From CAZYXZ01 sp964651395 (GTDB taxonomy: Bacteria; Actinomycetota; Actinomycetes; BP-191): a DNA stretch of 23,010 nt. Position numbers and translations under genes: made by a program. The DNA lies in contig CAZYXZ010000053.1 in assembly GCA_964651395.1 (NCBI GenBank), positions 1 to 23,010 on the forward strand, read 5' to 3'. Below, piece after piece: positions 21,460 to 23,010 of the stretch (position 1 is its first letter; each line of letters opens with the position of its first letter). The notes beneath the pieces are model-generated. The model had not been told where the DNA came from and searched no databases. It saw only the letters and a list, made by a program, of their open reading frames with translations.

Positions 21460-23010
21460 GTGGACTACTCGCAGCGCTTGGCGCGGATCGCGGCCCTGGC
21501 CAGCGGCGCCAGCTCCCTCCTCGCCGTCGGCTGCGCGCTGATCATGCAAGAGGTCGGGCACGCGTTCCCGCTGTCGCTGAACATGGTGCTGATCTACTCG
21601 TCGGTGGGTGTGCTCGGGGCGGTCTGCCTGCTGCTCTACCCGAGCCTCGAGCGCAAGCACGAGGCCATCCAGCGCAGCGCGACCTACTGGCGGATCGCGC
21701 TGCTGGTCATCGACATCGTCTTCGTCTCCGGCCTGGTCAGCTACGGCGGAGGCATCAGCGGGCCGTTCTGGGTGCTGTACTTCCCGATCCTCATCTACGC
21801 CGGCGTCATGCTGCCCCGCGCGTTCGCGCTGATGATCGGCGTCTTCTGCTCGATCGGGCTGGTCTCCGGCTCGTTCCAGGCCGACACCGCGCACGAGACC
21901 ACGCTCGGGATGCTCCTCCTCGTGGTGCCGCTCTTTCCGGTCGTGGCCGGCTTCATCGGCGAGGCCACGTCGGGGCTGGCCCGGCTGCGCGACGCCGCCC
22001 GCGCCGACCGCGACGTCCTGGCCGCGCGTATCGAAGGACTCAGCGCCGGCCTGGAACGCACCGCATCGGGTGATCTCACGGTCGATCCGTCCGCCGCCCT
22101 CGTCGTCGACGCGGATGCGACGTACGCCGAGCCGCTAGCCCTGCTCTCGACGTCGCTGCACCACACCGTGGGCAACCTGCGGTCGCTGGTTGCGCGAGTG
22201 CGGTCGGGTGGAGAGCAGATCGCGACCAGCGCGGGCCAGCTGCTGGCCAGCGCCGAGGAGTCGGCCGCCGGCGCGTCGCAGCAGAGCTCGGCGGTGACCG
22301 AGACGACGAGCACGATCGAGGAGCTCGCGGCCACCGCCGCGCAGATCGCGGACACGGCGGGCAGTGTGGCCGGTGCGGCCGAGCAGACCCTGGGCCTCGT
22401 CGACGAGGGCCGGGTGGCCGTGGAGAGCTCAGTCGAGTCGATGAGCCGGATCTCGTCGCGGGTCGATGACATCGCGGCGCGTGCGATGAGCCTGGGGGAG
22501 CAGAGTCAGGAGATCGGGCGGATCCTCGACGTGATCGACGACCTGTCCGACCAGACGAACCTGCTGGCGCTGAACGCGGCGATCGAGGCGGCCCGGGCGG
22601 GGGAGCACGGTCGTGGGTTCGCGGTGGTCGCCTCCGAGGTGCGCAAGCTCGCCGAGCGGTCGATGACGGCGACGAAGGACATCCAGAGCATCATCGGCAG
22701 CATCCAGGCGGGCACGAGCGCGACGATCATGGCGACGGAGGACGGTGCGCGTGAGGTGCGCGCCGGTGTGGAGCTGGCCCGTGGTGCGGTGGCGAGCCTG
22801 ACCCGGATCACCGGGATCGTGGACGAGACGACGGCGGCGGCGAAGGAGATCAGCATCGCCACGCAGCAGCAGCGCTCGGCGAGCGACCAGGTGGTCGCGG
22901 CGATGAACCAGGTCAGCGACGTGAGCCGTCAGTACGCCGCCGGGAGCCGGCAGGCGGCGGCCGCCGCCGCCGAGCTCAGCGAGCTGGCCAACGAGCTGCG
23001 CGCCAGCATC
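21460..23010 (+). CDS. Methyl-accepting chemotaxis protein, partial (3' end outside window)
   Basis: The frame is open from the GTG at 21460 to the window end (517 codons). The N-terminal 170 residues hold about six hydrophobic segments (near 8-28, 41-59, 77-93, 98-117, 119-139, 147-168) with no large extracellular sensor. A short linker rich in Ala, Arg and Asp with ERTASGDLTV is HAMP-like in place. The signalling helices follow, with the conserved hairpin tip DQTNLLALNAAIEAARAGE and GRGFAVVASEVRKLAERS, which bind CheA and CheW. Because the sensor is membrane-embedded, it may detect membrane or energy state. The substantial Ala/Glu coiled-coil repeats continue to the end of the window. No other chemotaxis genes are seen here. 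Confidence 0.93.
   Translation, partial: MDYSQRLARIAALASGASSLLAVGCALIMQEVGHAFPLSLNMVLIYSSVGVLGAVCLLLYPSLERKHEAIQRSATYWRIALLVIDIVFVSGLVSYGGGISGPFWVLYFPILIYAGVMLPRAFALMIGVFCSIGLVSGSFQADTAHETTLGMLLLVVPLFPVVAGFIGEATSGLARLRDAARADRDVLAARIEGLSAGLERTASGDLTVDPSAALVVDADATYAEPLALLSTSLHHTVGNLRSLVARVRSGGEQIATSAGQLLASAEESAAGASQQSSAVTETTSTIEELAATAAQIADTAGSVAGAAEQTLGLVDEGRVAVESSVESMSRISSRVDDIAARAMSLGEQSQEIGRILDVIDDLSDQTNLLALNAAIEAARAGEHGRGFAVVASEVRKLAERSMTATKDIQSIIGSIQAGTSATIMATEDGAREVRAGVELARGAVASLTRITGIVDETTAAAKEISIATQQQRSASDQVVAAMNQVSDVSRQYAAGSRQAAAAAAELSELANELRASI

Noticed and set aside
1..23010. CRISPR arrays, insertion sequences, tRNA genes, riboswitches
   Set aside because: I saw no regular spaced repeats, transposase motifs, terminal inverted repeats, tRNA cloverleaf outside the tmRNA, or known riboswitch cores by eye.

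Overview
The window is high-GC DNA with dense short-gap operons, GTG starts, overlapping ATGA/GTGA stop-start junctions and many start codons lying only 6-8 nt behind a TANNNT hexamer (leaderless-type promoters). Together with the order M23 peptidase, S41 peptidase, smpB, tmRNA, this points to an actinobacterium (Actinomycetota). I cannot place it more finely from sequence reading alone.

Region 1 (1-3900) is housekeeping: the end of a cell-wall M23 endopeptidase, a membrane-anchored S41 processing protease, SmpB, two reverse-strand genes (a secreted protein and a small hydrophilic protein), the tmRNA gene ssrA with tag AKRISANNYALAA, and a YciI-like gene starting 14 nt after the tmRNA. SmpB and tmRNA are partners in ribosome rescue.

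Region 2 (3900-6190) is a three-gene unit of unknown function: a single-pass membrane protein with an SH3-like N-terminal domain, a coiled-coil lipoprotein, and an acidic protein. Region 3 (6190-8510) holds a nucleoside-phosphorylase-fold protein with a signal peptide, a VOC (glyoxalase-like) gene broken by a frameshift and coupled to a YjbR/MmcQ-type gene, and a DUF4395 membrane protein. Region 4 (8530-11545) is a large HATPase-GAF-PP2C regulator of the partner-switching type, followed 8 nt later by an acyl-CoA thioesterase-like gene.

Region 5 (11550-21413) is the most interesting part: an acyl-CoA catabolic island. It contains an amidohydrolase, two tandem class III CoA-transferases, two thiolase-like/DUF35 gene pairs, a SnoaL/NTF2-like protein, an acyl-CoA synthetase and a periplasmic-binding-protein-like protein with no signal peptide. 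Two of its three divergent intergenic regions carry the same near-perfect palindrome (CCCTGACG-N4-CGTCAG) abutting the forward -10 hexamer and overlapping the reverse one. All three divergent regions have interlocked, symmetric -10 elements of form ANNNTANNNT. This suggests a regulon with one unknown repressor, not encoded here, that switches both directions at once. The logical pathway is activation of a carboxylic acid as CoA ester by the synthetase or CoA-transferases, then C-C cleavage by the thiolase/DUF35 enzymes; the substrate is unknown. The window ends inside a methyl-accepting chemotaxis protein with a polytopic membrane N-terminus.
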